A DNA stretch of 64,000 nt from Cyanidium caldarium (taxonomy: Eukaryota; Rhodophyta; Bangiophyceae; Cyanidiales; Cyanidiaceae). The notes below the pieces were generated by a model, which searched no databases, was not told where the DNA came from, and saw only the letters and a list, made by a program, of their open reading frames with translations. Where the stretch lies: contig JANCYW010000014.1 in assembly GCA_026184775.1 (NCBI GenBank), positions 1-64,000 on the forward strand. Direction: 5' to 3'. The number at the start of each line of letters is the position of its first letter. Position 1 is the first letter of the stretch. Shown piece by piece: positions 52,012-61,850 of the stretch. The position numbers were made by a program, and so were the translations under genes.

Positions 52012-54321
52012 ATGTCCCTGACGGTGCCCGAATTTGGCGAGCTATTACGGCGCACCTGTTCTTCCATCGCGCATCCTTCGTTGCGAGGTATTCTGGTGGG
52101 TGTGCGACCACGTGAGGCGAAAGCCACGGCGCTGGCGCTGCTCACCGCGGAGTACACCCGACTGCGCGGCATCCGCTGCGCGGCGGTGTATGTGGCCAGC
52201 CACGCCGGCGACGCCGCGGACGCGCTCAACTCGGAATGGGCAGCCGAGCTAGCACAACGCGGGGTGGAGGTGAAAGTGCGCACACTGATGGACGATGCGG
52301 TGCGCAGTCCGCCGAGTGGGGTGGCACAGGCGGCGATGGCCGCCGCCGACGGCGGGGGTGGCACGTGGGAGCGGCGTAGGGACGTGTTGAATCAGTGGAA
52401 CGAATCGCTCGCGGCGCCAGCGAAAGGCGAGCATTCGATGCCAACGGATGCGTCGGCGACTCGATCCCGCCACGACAACCACGCCGCCGCATCGCGCGGC
52501 CTGCAACTGGTGGCGAGGGTCGATGCCAGCGACGCCTATCGCTGGGTGAACGGCGACGCGTTCAGCGACACCCTGCACAACGCGCTAGAGAAACGCTGGC
52601 TGCGATACCGTGAACTCACCCGAGAAGCGGTGCGTCAAGAGCTGGATGTGGTGCTGGTGGGACACGCGCTGGATGACCAGGCCGAGATGTTCATGCGGCG
52701 GTTCTTGCACGCCAGCCGCATCGACGGCATGGCCGGACACAAGGCGCGCGTGCCCTGCGCCTACGCCCCGATGCAGTTTCCCATGATGGTGCGCCCGCTG
52801 CTGACTGTGTCGGAGCGGCGACTGCTGCAGACATGCGTGCACCGTTACGGTATGCGCGTGGGCGAACAGGCCGCCGCGCCAGCGGTGAGCGCGGCAGGCG
52901 GCAGCGCCAGTGGCCAGGCATCGGCCGCCTCCGCCGCTGCCGCGGCCTCCACCTCCAACGTCGCCGACGACACCGTCGCCCATCCCGCCAAGGAGCGCAT
53001 CCTTCTGGCGCAATTGGATCCGCAGCAGCTGGGCGTGCACCCCGACGCACCCGACGCCAAATTGAAGCTGTTCTTGCCGCCGCTGAGACTGGCGGCGGCG
53101 CAGAGCGATGCCGCGTACGACGAGACCGAGCAGGCGCTGCACCGGTGTATCGAGTTCTCGTCGCAGCTCGGCTACGTGGTGTTACGGCGACGGGCACTGG
53201 CGGAGGCGTCCCTGACGCCGGACGTGGGTGTGCGCGCGCTGCAGCAGGTGCTGACGTACGTGGGCGGCCGGATGCGTAACGCCCGCAACGAAGCGCTGGA
53301 GCGCATCTACGAGCACCTCGTGGATGGCGAGCGGGCGCCGGCATCGGCCACCCTGATGGGCTGCCTGATCAAACCGCTCAGCTCGCTGGACCGCATCGGC
53401 GCGTTTCTGCATCGGGCGCGGCGACGGATGCACCCGCCCACCGCCGAGCACGAACAGTTGATCGCGGAAATCGAGCGACCGTTTGAGGGCGGCCGCCGTG
53501 CACCGCTCTCCTCTCCCAGTCAGCGCAGTGCGGGCGTTGCGTCCCGACGCCGGCGGTTCCGCCCCGCCAGCGGCGTCCTGACGGATGGCGGTGAGGATCG
53601 GAGCGCCTTCGCCGTCGAGCACCTCGAAGACGAGGGCATCGGCGAAACGGCCGCACCTCTATCCGAAACGCTGCCGCTGCCACCGCCGTCGCCGTCGCCG
53701 CTACCTAGCACTTTCCAAACCTACCCCCGCGTCATCATCTGCCGCACGCCGCCCGCAGCTCGCGGCGGTGTGGGCACCATGGTGCCGGTGGAGCAGTGCG
53801 TGCAGTGGGATCGACGCTTCCTGGTGTACATCGAGCGCCTGCCGGCCGCCTCCTTCGCGCCGGCCAGCTCGGCGAAAGGCGATGCCGCCTCGGTCGCCCC
53901 TCCGCCCCAACCGCTGCGCTTCAACCCGGAGCGCCTGTATCGTATGATGTGCGAGGCGCTGCAGTACAATGTGATCGAGTGCGGCCGCTTCCCGTCCAAA
54001 GTCGCTGCATCAACTGCTCTGCATCCATCGCCCAGCGACGATTTCCGCGACTGGTTCCGCGTGCGCCAGCTGTGTCCTCACGACTGGACGCAGCTGACCG
54101 CCTGGCAGCGCCGCCTCAAGTGGACCGCGGTGCCGTACGTGTGCCGGTTCGGTCTGCCGGCGTTTGAGGACCGGAGCGGACTGGTGGCGGTGCCGCATTT
54201 CGGCTACAATCGACGTTCGGATTTACGTTTTCACGTGTTCTTCGCGCCGGTGAACCGCACCATGCCCGTCGGGCTCGACCGCTGCAGCACCTACGGCGGC
54301 ATGGACCACATCCTCGGCTAA
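52012..54321 (+). CDS. TilS-like N-type ATP pyrophosphatase with degenerate PP-loop
   Basis: 769 residues from the ATG at 52012. TilS converts C34 of tRNA-Ile to lysidine. The motif VLVGHALDDQAEMFMRRFLH (about 214-233) and following GMAGHKARV/PMMVRPLL match TilS, and the C-terminus (VRQLCPHDWTQLTAWQRRLK, AVPYVCRFGLPAFEDRSGLV) resembles the TilS C-terminal domain. The normal SGGxDS PP-loop is replaced by VGVRPREAKATALALL at about 29-44, so ATP binding or chemistry may be lost or altered. Long Ser/Ala-rich inserts interrupt the protein. No clear organelle presequence. Confidence 0.75.
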   Translation: MSLTVPEFGELLRRTCSSIAHPSLRGILVGVRPREAKATALALLTAEYTRLRGIRCAAVYVASHAGDAADALNSEWAAELAQRGVEVKVRTLMDDAVRSPPSGVAQAAMAAADGGGGTWERRRDVLNQWNESLAAPAKGEHSMPTDASATRSRHDNHAAASRGLQLVARVDASDAYRWVNGDAFSDTLHNALEKRWLRYRELTREAVRQELDVVLVGHALDDQAEMFMRRFLHASRIDGMAGHKARVPCAYAPMQFPMMVRPLLTVSERRLLQTCVHRYGMRVGEQAAAPAVSAAGGSASGQASAASAAAAASTSNVADDTVAHPAKERILLAQLDPQQLGVHPDAPDAKLKLFLPPLRLAAAQSDAAYDETEQALHRCIEFSSQLGYVVLRRRALAEASLTPDVGVRALQQVLTYVGGRMRNARNEALERIYEHLVDGERAPASATLMGCLIKPLSSLDRIGAFLHRARRRMHPPTAEHEQLIAEIERPFEGGRRAPLSSPSQRSAGVASRRRRFRPASGVLTDGGEDRSAFAVEHLEDEGIGETAAPLSETLPLPPPSPSPLPSTFQTYPRVIICRTPPAARGGVGTMVPVEQCVQWDRRFLVYIERLPAASFAPASSAKGDAASVAPPPQPLRFNPERLYRMMCEALQYNVIECGRFPSKVAASTALHPSPSDDFRDWFRVRQLCPHDWTQLTAWQRRLKWTAVPYVCRFGLPAFEDRSGLVAVPHFGYNRRSDLRFHVFFAPVNRTMPVGLDRCSTYGGMDHILG

Positions 54322-54443
54322 ACGTCAGAGGAGAGAGCGAATGGCGGTTTGGTCGGGGAGGTAGCGCCGGAACGGTTCCCAGCGCAGTATTCCCGTGGAA
54401 GACGATATCCTCCTGCTCCTCCTCCGAATGCATTCCACACCCT

Positions 54444-55253
54444 TCACGAACGATTCTTCATCTCTCGCAGTCGATCCATCTCGACAGCGTCGCTGGCGCG
54501 CATGAACACATTCCACTGCTGTTCGCCGCCGATGGTGGACGGCACGGTGGGCTGGGAAGCGGCGCGGCGTGTCCGCGCCTCCGCCAACTTGCGCTGCACC
54601 GCCTGGTTGTCGGTGTCTACGGTCGCGGCAAACTCCAGATTCTTCACGGTGTACTCATGGCCGCAAAACACCAGCGTGTCCAGCGGCAGCGCTGCCAGCT
54701 TGCGCATGGCCTGCAACATCTGTTCACCGGTGCCCTCGAAGAAGCGCCCGCACCCGCCCACGAACAGTGTGTCGCCGGTGAACGCCACTCCCGGTGCATC
54801 GGCGGCGGCGTGTCGGTCGCGCACGTAGTAACACACGTGGCCGCGGGTGTGGCACGGCGTGGACAACACCCGCACCTGCAACGCGCTCTGGCCGATCTCG
54901 AACACGTCGCCATCCCGCACCGGATGCGTGCGCGCGGGGATATCCTCCGCGGCGCTGCCATACACCGTCAGCGAGGGAATACGGCGCGCCAGCTCAGCGT
55001 TGCCGCCCGCGTGATCCCAGTGTTTGTGCGTGGTAAGCACGTGCGTGGGCGCCAAGACGTCGAATCGTCGCTGCAACTCCCCGAGGAACGTCGGCGCATC
55101 CGCCGGATCCACCGCCACCACCACCGAGTCGCCGCTGTCGGCGTGCCGCAGCACGTAGCTATAGTTGTCCTGAAACAGCGGTATCCAATCGATGTACAGT
55201 CCCGTTCCAGGCACTCGCACCGTCTCGCTCGAAACGCTCCACGTGGTGATCAT
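54444..55253 (-). CDS. GLO2: Hydroxyacylglutathione hydrolase (glyoxalase II)
   Basis: 269 residues. Metallo-beta-lactamase-fold thioesterase that hydrolyses S-D-lactoylglutathione in methylglyoxal detoxification. Metal motif THKHWDHAGG (about 75-84), STPCHTRGHVCYYV, FTGDTLFVGGCGRFFEGTGEQML, LVFCGHEYTVKNLEFAATVD and the C-terminal RASDAVEMDRLREMKNR. An in-frame ATG at 55430 would add 59 residues, basic and suitable as a mitochondrial presequence, so cytosolic and mitochondrial forms from one gene are possible, as in animals. Start at 55253 chosen on the core fold. Confidence 0.94.
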   Translation of the reverse strand: MITTWSVSSETVRVPGTGLYIDWIPLFQDNYSYVLRHADSGDSVVVAVDPADAPTFLGELQRRFDVLAPTHVLTTHKHWDHAGGNAELARRIPSLTVYGSAAEDIPARTHPVRDGDVFEIGQSALQVRVLSTPCHTRGHVCYYVRDRHAAADAPGVAFTGDTLFVGGCGRFFEGTGEQMLQAMRKLAALPLDTLVFCGHEYTVKNLEFAATVDTDNQAVQRKLAEARTRRAASQPTVPSTIGGEQQWNVFMRASDAVEMDRLREMKNRS

Positions 55254-55705
55254 GCGGAGGGAGCAGGCCTTTTGGAATGGTGTGGTGTGGCGAGCGAACC
55301 GCGCGGACAGTGGCGGACGAGCCGGCAGAATCCCCTTCGGGTAGACCCGACAGTGGACCCGCCCCAGCTGCCGCGGCCGACGTACCACTTGGGCCAGTAC
55401 AAAGGAGGCAGCGTGGGCGTGTCCGCGCATGCAAACTATCGCCGCCAGTGCGCCGAGCGGTATGAAAAGGTAGGCAGGCGCACCCGACGGCTCACGGGAG
55501 GAACCGGGCAGCAGCACGGAGACGAATTGTCGACACGCACGGAATGTGGGGTTGCCCGAGTCGCAAGGCTTCCATCGAATTCGTCACGCACACCGCCATG
55601 TGACACAATTGACTCGCCCGGTCACCGCGCCGAGCGGGTCGGTCGGTCGGCTTCACCGATTTGCCGCCTGGACGTCGGGATCGACAAGCGCTCCTCTCCA
55701 CCGCC
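55254..55705. other. Intergenic (longer if the downstream start at 55880 is right)
   Basis: Upstream region of glyoxalase II on the minus strand, partly covered if the 55430 start is used. Nothing else recognised. Confidence 0.45.
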
Positions 55706-55712
55706 ATGTTCT

Positions 55713-55719
55713 TATATAG
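55713..55719 (+). promoter_or_regulatory. TATA-box-like element
   Basis: CTTATATAG in a GC-rich background, about 165 bases before the ATG at 55880. It overlaps an in-frame upstream ATG (55706), arguing that transcription starts downstream and that 55880 is the real start. Confidence 0.4.
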
Positions 55720-55879
55720 TGCCACGAGTGGATGGCGGGTGCACCATTCGCACTGCGCTCATCGAACGGGACGGAACTGGGGGCATGACGCTGGCGAAAA
55801 CAGTTTCCTGACGCGGCAACGGACTGGTGGGCGGGCGTGGGTTCCGCGGCCGGCACCCGCCTCGGCGTTCCGGCTGCTC

Positions 55880-56833
55880 ATGCAACAGGGCGGTGAACCG
55901 CACATACCCAGAGCGTCTCCGCATCATCAGCGAACGCCGTCGTGGAATGCGTCCGGCGCTCGGCGTGACGAACGCTTGGGCACCCGAGTGAAGCGGGTGT
56001 TGCGGGCTGCGCTGCTGGGCGTGGCCGGCGTGTACGCTGCGCTGTGGGCGGGCGTGGCACGCGCCGGTTTCGGCAACGACTCTCGTGTGTGGGCGGCCAC
56101 TGCGAATACCCGCCGGCCGAGCGAGGCACAACGAGTGGTGTCGAACCGCGCAGCGTACACCAACTCGGCGTTGGAGGCGCAGGAGCGGCGCAAGATGGCC
56201 GCGCGCGTCACGGTGGGCGTGGCGCTCGGCGGCATCTACCTCTATCTGAGCCGCAAATGCAAGCGGGACGACGAGGAGGAACAGAAACGCATCCGCGCCG
56301 AGGTGGAGCGGTTGGAGAAGTGGAAGACGGAGTTTGTGGATGCCGAACAGGGCAGCACCGTCAGTGACGAGGAGTTGATGACGGCGTTGCGTGAGCGCCT
56401 ACAGCGCAAAGTGGATCGACAAGAGGGGCACCGCAGCGACTCGGAGGAGGACGACAATGACTTGGAAGGGGCGGACTATGACATTCAGGAGATTGCCGAG
56501 ACCGGCCCATTCTCCGTCGGCGGCGAGGGGAATGACGCGGAGGACGACGATGGTGATGAGGAGGAGGAGGAGGAAGAAGATGAGGGGCGGCATTCGACGC
56601 GCCGATGGGATGCCCCGGGCGGCACTGCCATGGTGGACCGACCGGATGGCAAGGGCGATGATGATGATGACGACGACGACGACGACGACCAGCGCGGTGG
56701 AGCCGCCGAGGGCACCGATCCCGACATTGACATTCAGCGGGCGATGCTGAACAAGCTGTTCAACATGGACACGGGCAGCGGCGAGGGGGACGGTAGCGGC
56801 GGCAAGGGCGGTCAAAAGCCGAAGAACACGTGA
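55880..56833 (+). CDS. Two-span membrane protein with acidic tail, possibly plastid
   Basis: 317 residues from the ATG at 55880. A basic, Ser/Arg-rich N-terminus is followed by a hydrophobic segment ending in an AxA-like site (LLGVAGVYAALWAGVARAGF), then a soluble stretch with RRPSEAQRVVSNRAAYTNSA, a second hydrophobic helix (VTVGVALGGIYLYLS), a charged coiled-coil-like segment and a C-terminal half containing runs of Glu and 11 Asp. The last 30 residues are Gly/Lys-rich. The N-terminal pattern could be a bipartite plastid/thylakoid signal or a plain membrane anchor. Family not recognised; DIDIQRAMLNKLFNM near the end looks conserved. Confidence 0.65.
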   Translation: MQQGGEPHIPRASPHHQRTPSWNASGARRDERLGTRVKRVLRAALLGVAGVYAALWAGVARAGFGNDSRVWAATANTRRPSEAQRVVSNRAAYTNSALEAQERRKMAARVTVGVALGGIYLYLSRKCKRDDEEEQKRIRAEVERLEKWKTEFVDAEQGSTVSDEELMTALRERLQRKVDRQEGHRSDSEEDDNDLEGADYDIQEIAETGPFSVGGEGNDAEDDDGDEEEEEEEDEGRHSTRRWDAPGGTAMVDRPDGKGDDDDDDDDDDDQRGGAAEGTDPDIDIQRAMLNKLFNMDTGSGEGDGSGGKGGQKPKNT

Positions 56834-57027
56834 AGGGACGAAAGGTAGACGAGCACCAGCAAGGAGGGGCGGGCGTGACCATAGCGACACCCACACTGTT
56901 CAGCCGGCCGTTGTCGGCGAAGTGAATGGGCCATTTCGGGGGGTATCGCCACCTGCGTACCTCTCGCACCACCCGCCCTGGCGCCCGTCTCATCGCGTCT
57001 AAACTTCCCTTTGTGCCCTCTTTTACC

Positions 57028-57873
57028 CTATCGCTGGGCCTCGGTGACCGGTCGGAAGCCCTGCTTGCGCAGTTCCTGCAGGATCAACGCCAGGCGCGCC
57101 CGGTTGGCGCCGCGGTCCGACCGCCCGATGCGCGACGCACTCCGATACTGCACGGTGCCCGGTTGTGACGGCGACGACGACGCGTCGATGCGCAACTCGA
57201 CATCGTCCACAAAACCCAGCACCGGCGTCTGAAACTCGACATACAAGTATCGCCGATCGGGACGCTCCAGAATGAGGGCGGCACGCTCACGTCCCGGAAA
57301 GTGCAGGATCACCTCGCGCACCCGTCGATACGCCTCGTCGGGCGACATGCCCACGGGATATGCCCATGGCGGTGCGTAGGCGGTGTCGCGTATCCTGTCG
57401 TCGCTATCCGCGGTGGTCACACAATTCAGCGCACCCGACGGACACGCCCGTATCTCTCCGCTGCCAACACCGCGCGGCCGCGGCGCCCGCAGCGACACCA
57501 GCGGCGCCCCGCTGGCGCGCCGCCGGCCCATCCACCATAGGCTCGCGGTCAGCACGGCGGTGGAGAACAGGATCCACAACAGCGTGCGCCGGCCCTTGCT
57601 GTACGGGACGACGCGGCCCATGCGATCATAACCCTCCCGTTCCGTAGGGTGACTTCGACGCGATTCGTCGTCATCACCGTCGGACTGCATCTGCACTGTA
57701 CGCAGCCGCGCGGCCCGCCGTGACGCCGCCCGCGGCGCCCGAACCCGTCGCTCGCCGTGGGTGGCGGCAGGCTCGTCATCTCCCTCGAACGCCATCAATC
57801 GAGTTGAGCGTGCTCGCCCTACTCCCACAAAACTCACATACCCTAGTGCAAACGCCGGGGAACCCGGGGACAT
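57028..57873 (-). CDS. DUF1499 family protein, probably plastid
   Basis: 281 residues from the ATG at 57873. The N-terminal 65 residues (with FALGYVSFVGVGRARS) look like a red-algal transit peptide; a single hydrophobic helix follows (TLLWILFSTAVLTASLWWM). The C-terminal 150 residues are the DUF1499 domain: ACPSGALNCVTTADSDD, AYRRVREVILHFPG, YLYVEFQTPVLGFVDDVELR, and RSASRIGRSDRGANRARL. DUF1499 proteins are common in cyanobacteria, proteobacteria and plastids; function is not established. An alternative start at 57795 would drop the first 26 residues. Confidence 0.88.
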   Translation of the reverse strand: MSPGSPAFALGYVSFVGVGRARSTRLMAFEGDDEPAATHGERRVRAPRAASRRAARLRTVQMQSDGDDDESRRSHPTEREGYDRMGRVVPYSKGRRTLLWILFSTAVLTASLWWMGRRRASGAPLVSLRAPRPRGVGSGEIRACPSGALNCVTTADSDDRIRDTAYAPPWAYPVGMSPDEAYRRVREVILHFPGRERAALILERPDRRYLYVEFQTPVLGFVDDVELRIDASSSPSQPGTVQYRSASRIGRSDRGANRARLALILQELRKQGFRPVTEAQR

Positions 57874-58178
57874 GGCATAACCGGCGACAGCACCCACACA
57901 CGCTGATCAGACGGGTGCGAGAGACGACGAGGCAGCAGGCGTCGTCCTGCGGCAACCGTCGGAGCGGCCGCCTCCTCCGCGCGAGCGAGAGAGGAGCGTG
58001 CGCAGCACCGACGACGTGACATCGAATTTGTCACGCGGCTGGTTCGGGTTCGCGCATCGCGCGGATCGGCGGCACCGTGTGTTCATGCGTGCGACCATTT
58101 CCGGTGCAGCGACGTCTTCGCTCGGCAACGACCGGTGGAGATGGCGGGGGCGATGAACTCTCGGAATACACAGTAATT
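57874..58178. other. Divergent promoter region DUF1499 / RING gene (305 bases)
   Basis: Between two divergent genes. No motif recognised with confidence; no RNA gene seen. Confidence 0.45.
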
Positions 58179-59321
58179 ATGAGATCCATCATTGGAATGA
58201 ACGACCGCATTCCTTGTGGGCTTACTCCTGACCACGATTTCTCCTCCCTCCCTCCGTCCCGCGACCACCGCCTGCCCTTCGTATGCAACCGCTGCCTGGC
58301 GCCCCTGACGGATGCCACCGCCGTGTTGAGCGACTGCGGCCATCTGTTCTGCATATCACCGTGTGCGGATAAAGTGCAGGTGACGCAACGGTGTTTGGTG
58401 TGTCGGGCGCAGCCGTGTCGGTTAGCGCGGCTGCGCGATGGCGGACGTGAGCTGGCGCCGGAGACGCGCGCCTACGTCCTGTCCGGCGGAGTGGAGGCGA
58501 CGCTGCGACGGGTGATCGACATGGTACGGTTTAGAGAGCGACAGTGGATGTATGTGCGGGAGAAAATGGATCAGTGGGCCGACACCGAGTGCCACTTACG
58601 TGCCCATCTGCAACAACAGGAGCGCGCCCAGGCGCAATCGCTGTGGGAGCGAGATCAGTGGCGAGAGACCGCGTTGCGCCACGCCGAGGCCGGCGCAACG
58701 CGAGCAACAACAACGACAACGACGACAACAATGCCAGCCAGGGCCGGCGCCGGGGATGCGCACTGGGGTCATTCGTGGCGCTGGCCGGCGCATCCACCCG
58801 GCGACGCGGTCGCCAGGCCCACACGCCCTCCCATGCCGCCGCTGACCACTGCTGTTGTCCCCGAGGAGCACAGCCACGAAGTGTGCACCACTCGGACGCG
58901 TCCCCAGGCGTCTCTCCCGAACACACCGATGCGATCCGTGCAGCGGCCGTCGCTAGCCACCACCGCAAATCCTCGTTCGACGCATCGCGCCACCGTCGGT
59001 CGCGCGCTCTCCATCACCACCACCACCAGCCGCAGCGCCGCGCCTACCCGCAGCCGCCACGCTTCCATCACCGCAGGCACCGGACGCCAGCGCGCCCTGC
59101 CCACCCTATCGCTCGCATCCGCCCAGCGGCAACGCGCCCTGCGATCGCTGCGCAGCGGGAGCATCAGCGGCAGCCGTGCCCTCACCGGCGCACCATCGGC
59201 CACCACCGCGCGCCTCACCAGCCTCCACCCGCCGCCTCCTACCCAGCGCACCAAACGCGCCCTCCCCTCCTGGTCATCCATACCGCCGCCGCCGCCGCCG
59301 CCGACCACCATGCGATTGTAA
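58179..59321 (+). CDS. RING-finger protein, HEI10/ZIP3-like
   Basis: 380 residues from the ATG at 58179 (58197 also possible). A single N-terminal C3HC4 RING with ligands at about C36, C39, C53, H55, C58, C62, C72 and C75 (FVCNRCLAPL, SDCGHLFCISPC, QRCLVCRAQ). Then a helical, coiled-coil-like region (VEATLRRVIDMVRFRERQW...QQQERAQAQSLWERDQWRE) and a Ser/Thr/Arg/Pro-rich disordered tail of about 200 residues. This is the ZIP3/HEI10/RNF212 architecture of meiotic crossover E3 ligases. The RING plus coiled-coil plus basic tail is suggestive, not proof; other small RING proteins share it. Confidence 0.7.
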   Translation: MRSIIGMNDRIPCGLTPDHDFSSLPPSRDHRLPFVCNRCLAPLTDATAVLSDCGHLFCISPCADKVQVTQRCLVCRAQPCRLARLRDGGRELAPETRAYVLSGGVEATLRRVIDMVRFRERQWMYVREKMDQWADTECHLRAHLQQQERAQAQSLWERDQWRETALRHAEAGATRATTTTTTTTMPARAGAGDAHWGHSWRWPAHPPGDAVARPTRPPMPPLTTAVVPEEHSHEVCTTRTRPQASLPNTPMRSVQRPSLATTANPRSTHRATVGRALSITTTTSRSAAPTRSRHASITAGTGRQRALPTLSLASAQRQRALRSLRSGSISGSRALTGAPSATTARLTSLHPPPPTQRTKRALPSWSSIPPPPPPPTTMRL

Positions 59322-59335
59322 CGCCTGCCATTCCC

Positions 59336-61360
59336 TCATCCCTCCTCCCCTCGCCGGCGTCGCCCGTCGCCCGCCGGTTCCCCGCCTCCCTCCCCGACCG
59401 CCGCCATCAATCCGCGCCCGTACGCCATCTCCCGTATGGTCACCGCTCGCGTCAACACCTGCTCCACATCCACACCGTCCGGCAACTTGCTCAGATAACC
59501 CACCACCTCCGGCCCGTCCAATTCCGCCAACTCCTCCTGCAACAGATCCAACACCGCCAGACACACATACGGGTGCGTGTCCAACCCGCACGCCAAGTAT
59601 ACATCCCACAGTCGCAGCACACTGGCCATGGGCAGCTCGCCGCGGGCGAACAGCCCCTGCAGCCAGACGTGCAGCCAGCGTTTGGGGTCGATGTCTTCGG
59701 ACTCGAAAAAGTCCGCCAGGTCCGGCAGCAGCGTGCGGAACAACATCAGAAAGTGGGCGACAGCGCGGGCCAGGGCATCGCCGCGCCCTGAAAACAGGCG
59801 TTGATGTTGGTGCCGCCGCATCAATGCGTAGAAGCAGTAGAAGATGTCGCTCTCGTCGGCGATGGGAAACACCTGCGCGAACGCGTGCACCAGCGACACC
59901 ATCACCGGCGAGTACTCCACCGGCGCGACGGGGTCGGCGTCGTGGCCGTCGTGGCGATTGTCCGCATCGGTCGGCGGCGCGGGCGGTCGCGTTGCCAGGA
60001 CGGCGCTCGCCGCCGCCGTCGATGGTGACGGCGACGAGGCGCCCGGCGCGTTGGCTACGCTCCAATACGTGCACAGCACCTGCACGTAGCATTGCACGGT
60101 GCGGGCGAGCTGTTCGCCGGGGGTGTTGCGTGCCGGCGATGCTGGAGTGATATCGGAGGGTGGAAGCGGCACTGCGGGAAGCGTTGAGCCGCCCGAAGCT
60201 GTCGGCGATGGCGATGATGGCGATGATGATGATGATGATGGCGGGGACGCTGTCCCCGCCGACGATGGTGACGACGAAGTGGATGCGCGCGGGGTCACAG
60301 CCAGAGGCGATCGCTGGCGCATATCCAGGCGCGCCAAGTCGCCGCTCACCTCGGTGACGGCAGCGGCAGCATTCTGTCCCTGTCCGTCCCGGTATTTCCC
60401 CTCGTCGTCTGCCACTCCATCCACCGAGCTGCCGCCGCGGCCACCGTCACTACCCACTGACGATCCCGACGGGCGATCGGTCTCCGACAACGCCAGCGCG
60501 TATCGCGGACTTTTGCTGCCGCTCAGCGCCGGTGCCGACGGCGTCGTCGTCGACGACGCCGAACGTCGGCTGGCGTATCGCGGCACTGCTCGATGGCGCC
60601 GCTCGGAAGACGCAACGGCTCCCCGTTCCCGTCTGCGCACCGCCATCTGCTCCTGCATGCGGTGTCGTTCCAGCCGTCGCCGCGCCTCGCCGCGAATGCG
60701 CCGCACCAGCTCATCGCCCGACTCGATGCGCAGACCGCCTGGCAGCGCCTGCCCGTACATCGCCAATGCGCCGGCTTCGCTCGCACCCGTCACCTCGACG
60801 TGGACATGGTTCAGCACCGACCACTCCGTGCCCAGCCCCACGACACCGACTCCCGCCTCCGACGCCGCCCCTGCGCTCCCGGCTTCCTCGACGCCACCCG
60901 CCTCCGACGCCCGCTCGCCGTCCACCGCCAGCACGCCCAGGGCATGCAGTGCCGTCCGACGAGCTCGCATATACTGCCGCTGCAGTTGCCGCGCGTAGGT
61001 CAGCTCCTGCGACTTGTCCGCCTCGGCCACGCCCAACAGATACTTCCACACCTCCCCGCGCACCGACGTCGGCACTCCAGCCCGCGCCGCCTCCACCAAC
61101 TTATCCAGCTCGACGTGGGTGTCCGCATCCAGCAGCTCCCGAAAACGCTGCAGGGCCGAGTCCGGCGGCGTTGTCCCGGTCCACGACGACGCCGTCGCCG
61201 CCGCCTCATCGTCATCACCGAACGGCACTCGCAGCGTCTCGCTCGGGTGCCGCACCGTGACGGGCCGTGACCGCCGCAGGCCATGAACATCACCTACCGC
61301 AACCGCCACTCGGTCGCTGCGCACATCCCATCCGTCCGACCACGGCTCTCGGTCGGCCAT
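59336..61360 (-). CDS. TBC-domain protein, catalytic glutamine finger missing
   Basis: 674 residues. N-terminal start of a TBC fold (LVEAARAGVPTSVRGEVWKYLLG, about 87-110), then about 250 disordered Ser/Ala/Gly-rich residues, then the rest of the fold: GEQLARTVQCYVQVLCTYWS, SPVMVSLVHAFAQVFPIADE, DIFYCFYALM and RWLHVWLQGLFARGELPMAS-VLRLWDVYLA. Where active Rab-GAPs have Tyr-x-Gln-Gly the sequence is VEYSPVMV, so no Gln finger; PARNTP may be a remnant of the Arg finger. Probably a binding or pseudo-GAP protein related to TBC1D22/TBC1D7-like groups. Its stop is 14 bases from the RING gene stop. Confidence 0.82.
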   Translation of the reverse strand: MADREPWSDGWDVRSDRVAVAVGDVHGLRRSRPVTVRHPSETLRVPFGDDDEAAATASSWTGTTPPDSALQRFRELLDADTHVELDKLVEAARAGVPTSVRGEVWKYLLGVAEADKSQELTYARQLQRQYMRARRTALHALGVLAVDGERASEAGGVEEAGSAGAASEAGVGVVGLGTEWSVLNHVHVEVTGASEAGALAMYGQALPGGLRIESGDELVRRIRGEARRRLERHRMQEQMAVRRRERGAVASSERRHRAVPRYASRRSASSTTTPSAPALSGSKSPRYALALSETDRPSGSSVGSDGGRGGSSVDGVADDEGKYRDGQGQNAAAAVTEVSGDLARLDMRQRSPLAVTPRASTSSSPSSAGTASPPSSSSSSPSSPSPTASGGSTLPAVPLPPSDITPASPARNTPGEQLARTVQCYVQVLCTYWSVANAPGASSPSPSTAAASAVLATRPPAPPTDADNRHDGHDADPVAPVEYSPVMVSLVHAFAQVFPIADESDIFYCFYALMRRHQHQRLFSGRGDALARAVAHFLMLFRTLLPDLADFFESEDIDPKRWLHVWLQGLFARGELPMASVLRLWDVYLACGLDTHPYVCLAVLDLLQEELAELDGPEVVGYLSKLPDGVDVEQVLTRAVTIREMAYGRGLMAAVGEGGGEPAGDGRRRRGEEG

Positions 61361-61850
61361 GCACGTCGGACGAGGCGGGGCGGGGGTGCTCGGCGCCCAG
61401 CGTCCGCCGGGATGGTCGCGTCGACCGCGAGGAGGCTGCAGACGAAGCCGTCAGGCAACTCGGACGACCAAAACACCCAGCCTATCCTACACGACGACTC
61501 TATTCCACAGCAGTGGGTGCGGATCGTCTCCGGGCCATACGGCCGGGCAAGATGGCCGCGGTCCACACCTGCGAGTACACCGTACCGACTCCACTCGGGT
61601 CGGAGCGGGGTCGGTTGCGGTGGTGCGCGCGTCGATCCCCACGGAAGATGGGAACACCGGGAGGGGGGGCACTGGTGGATGGCCCGGTCACGGCGATGCC
61701 CACAAGGAGGACGCGTCGGTCAGGGGCGCAAGTTCCGTATCGCTTCCTATGGTGGGCGCTCTGGATGCACACAAGGTACACACACTCTGAGTGTGCATTT
61801 CCCGTCACGTTTCATCGTTCATATCATCCCGCTACTACGCTACGAAGAGG
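61361..61850. other. Intergenic, 490 bases
   Basis: Upstream of the TBC gene and downstream of the VHS-GAT gene (both minus strand). Open frames here overlap on all strands without domains. Contains no recognised RNA or repeat. Confidence 0.5.
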
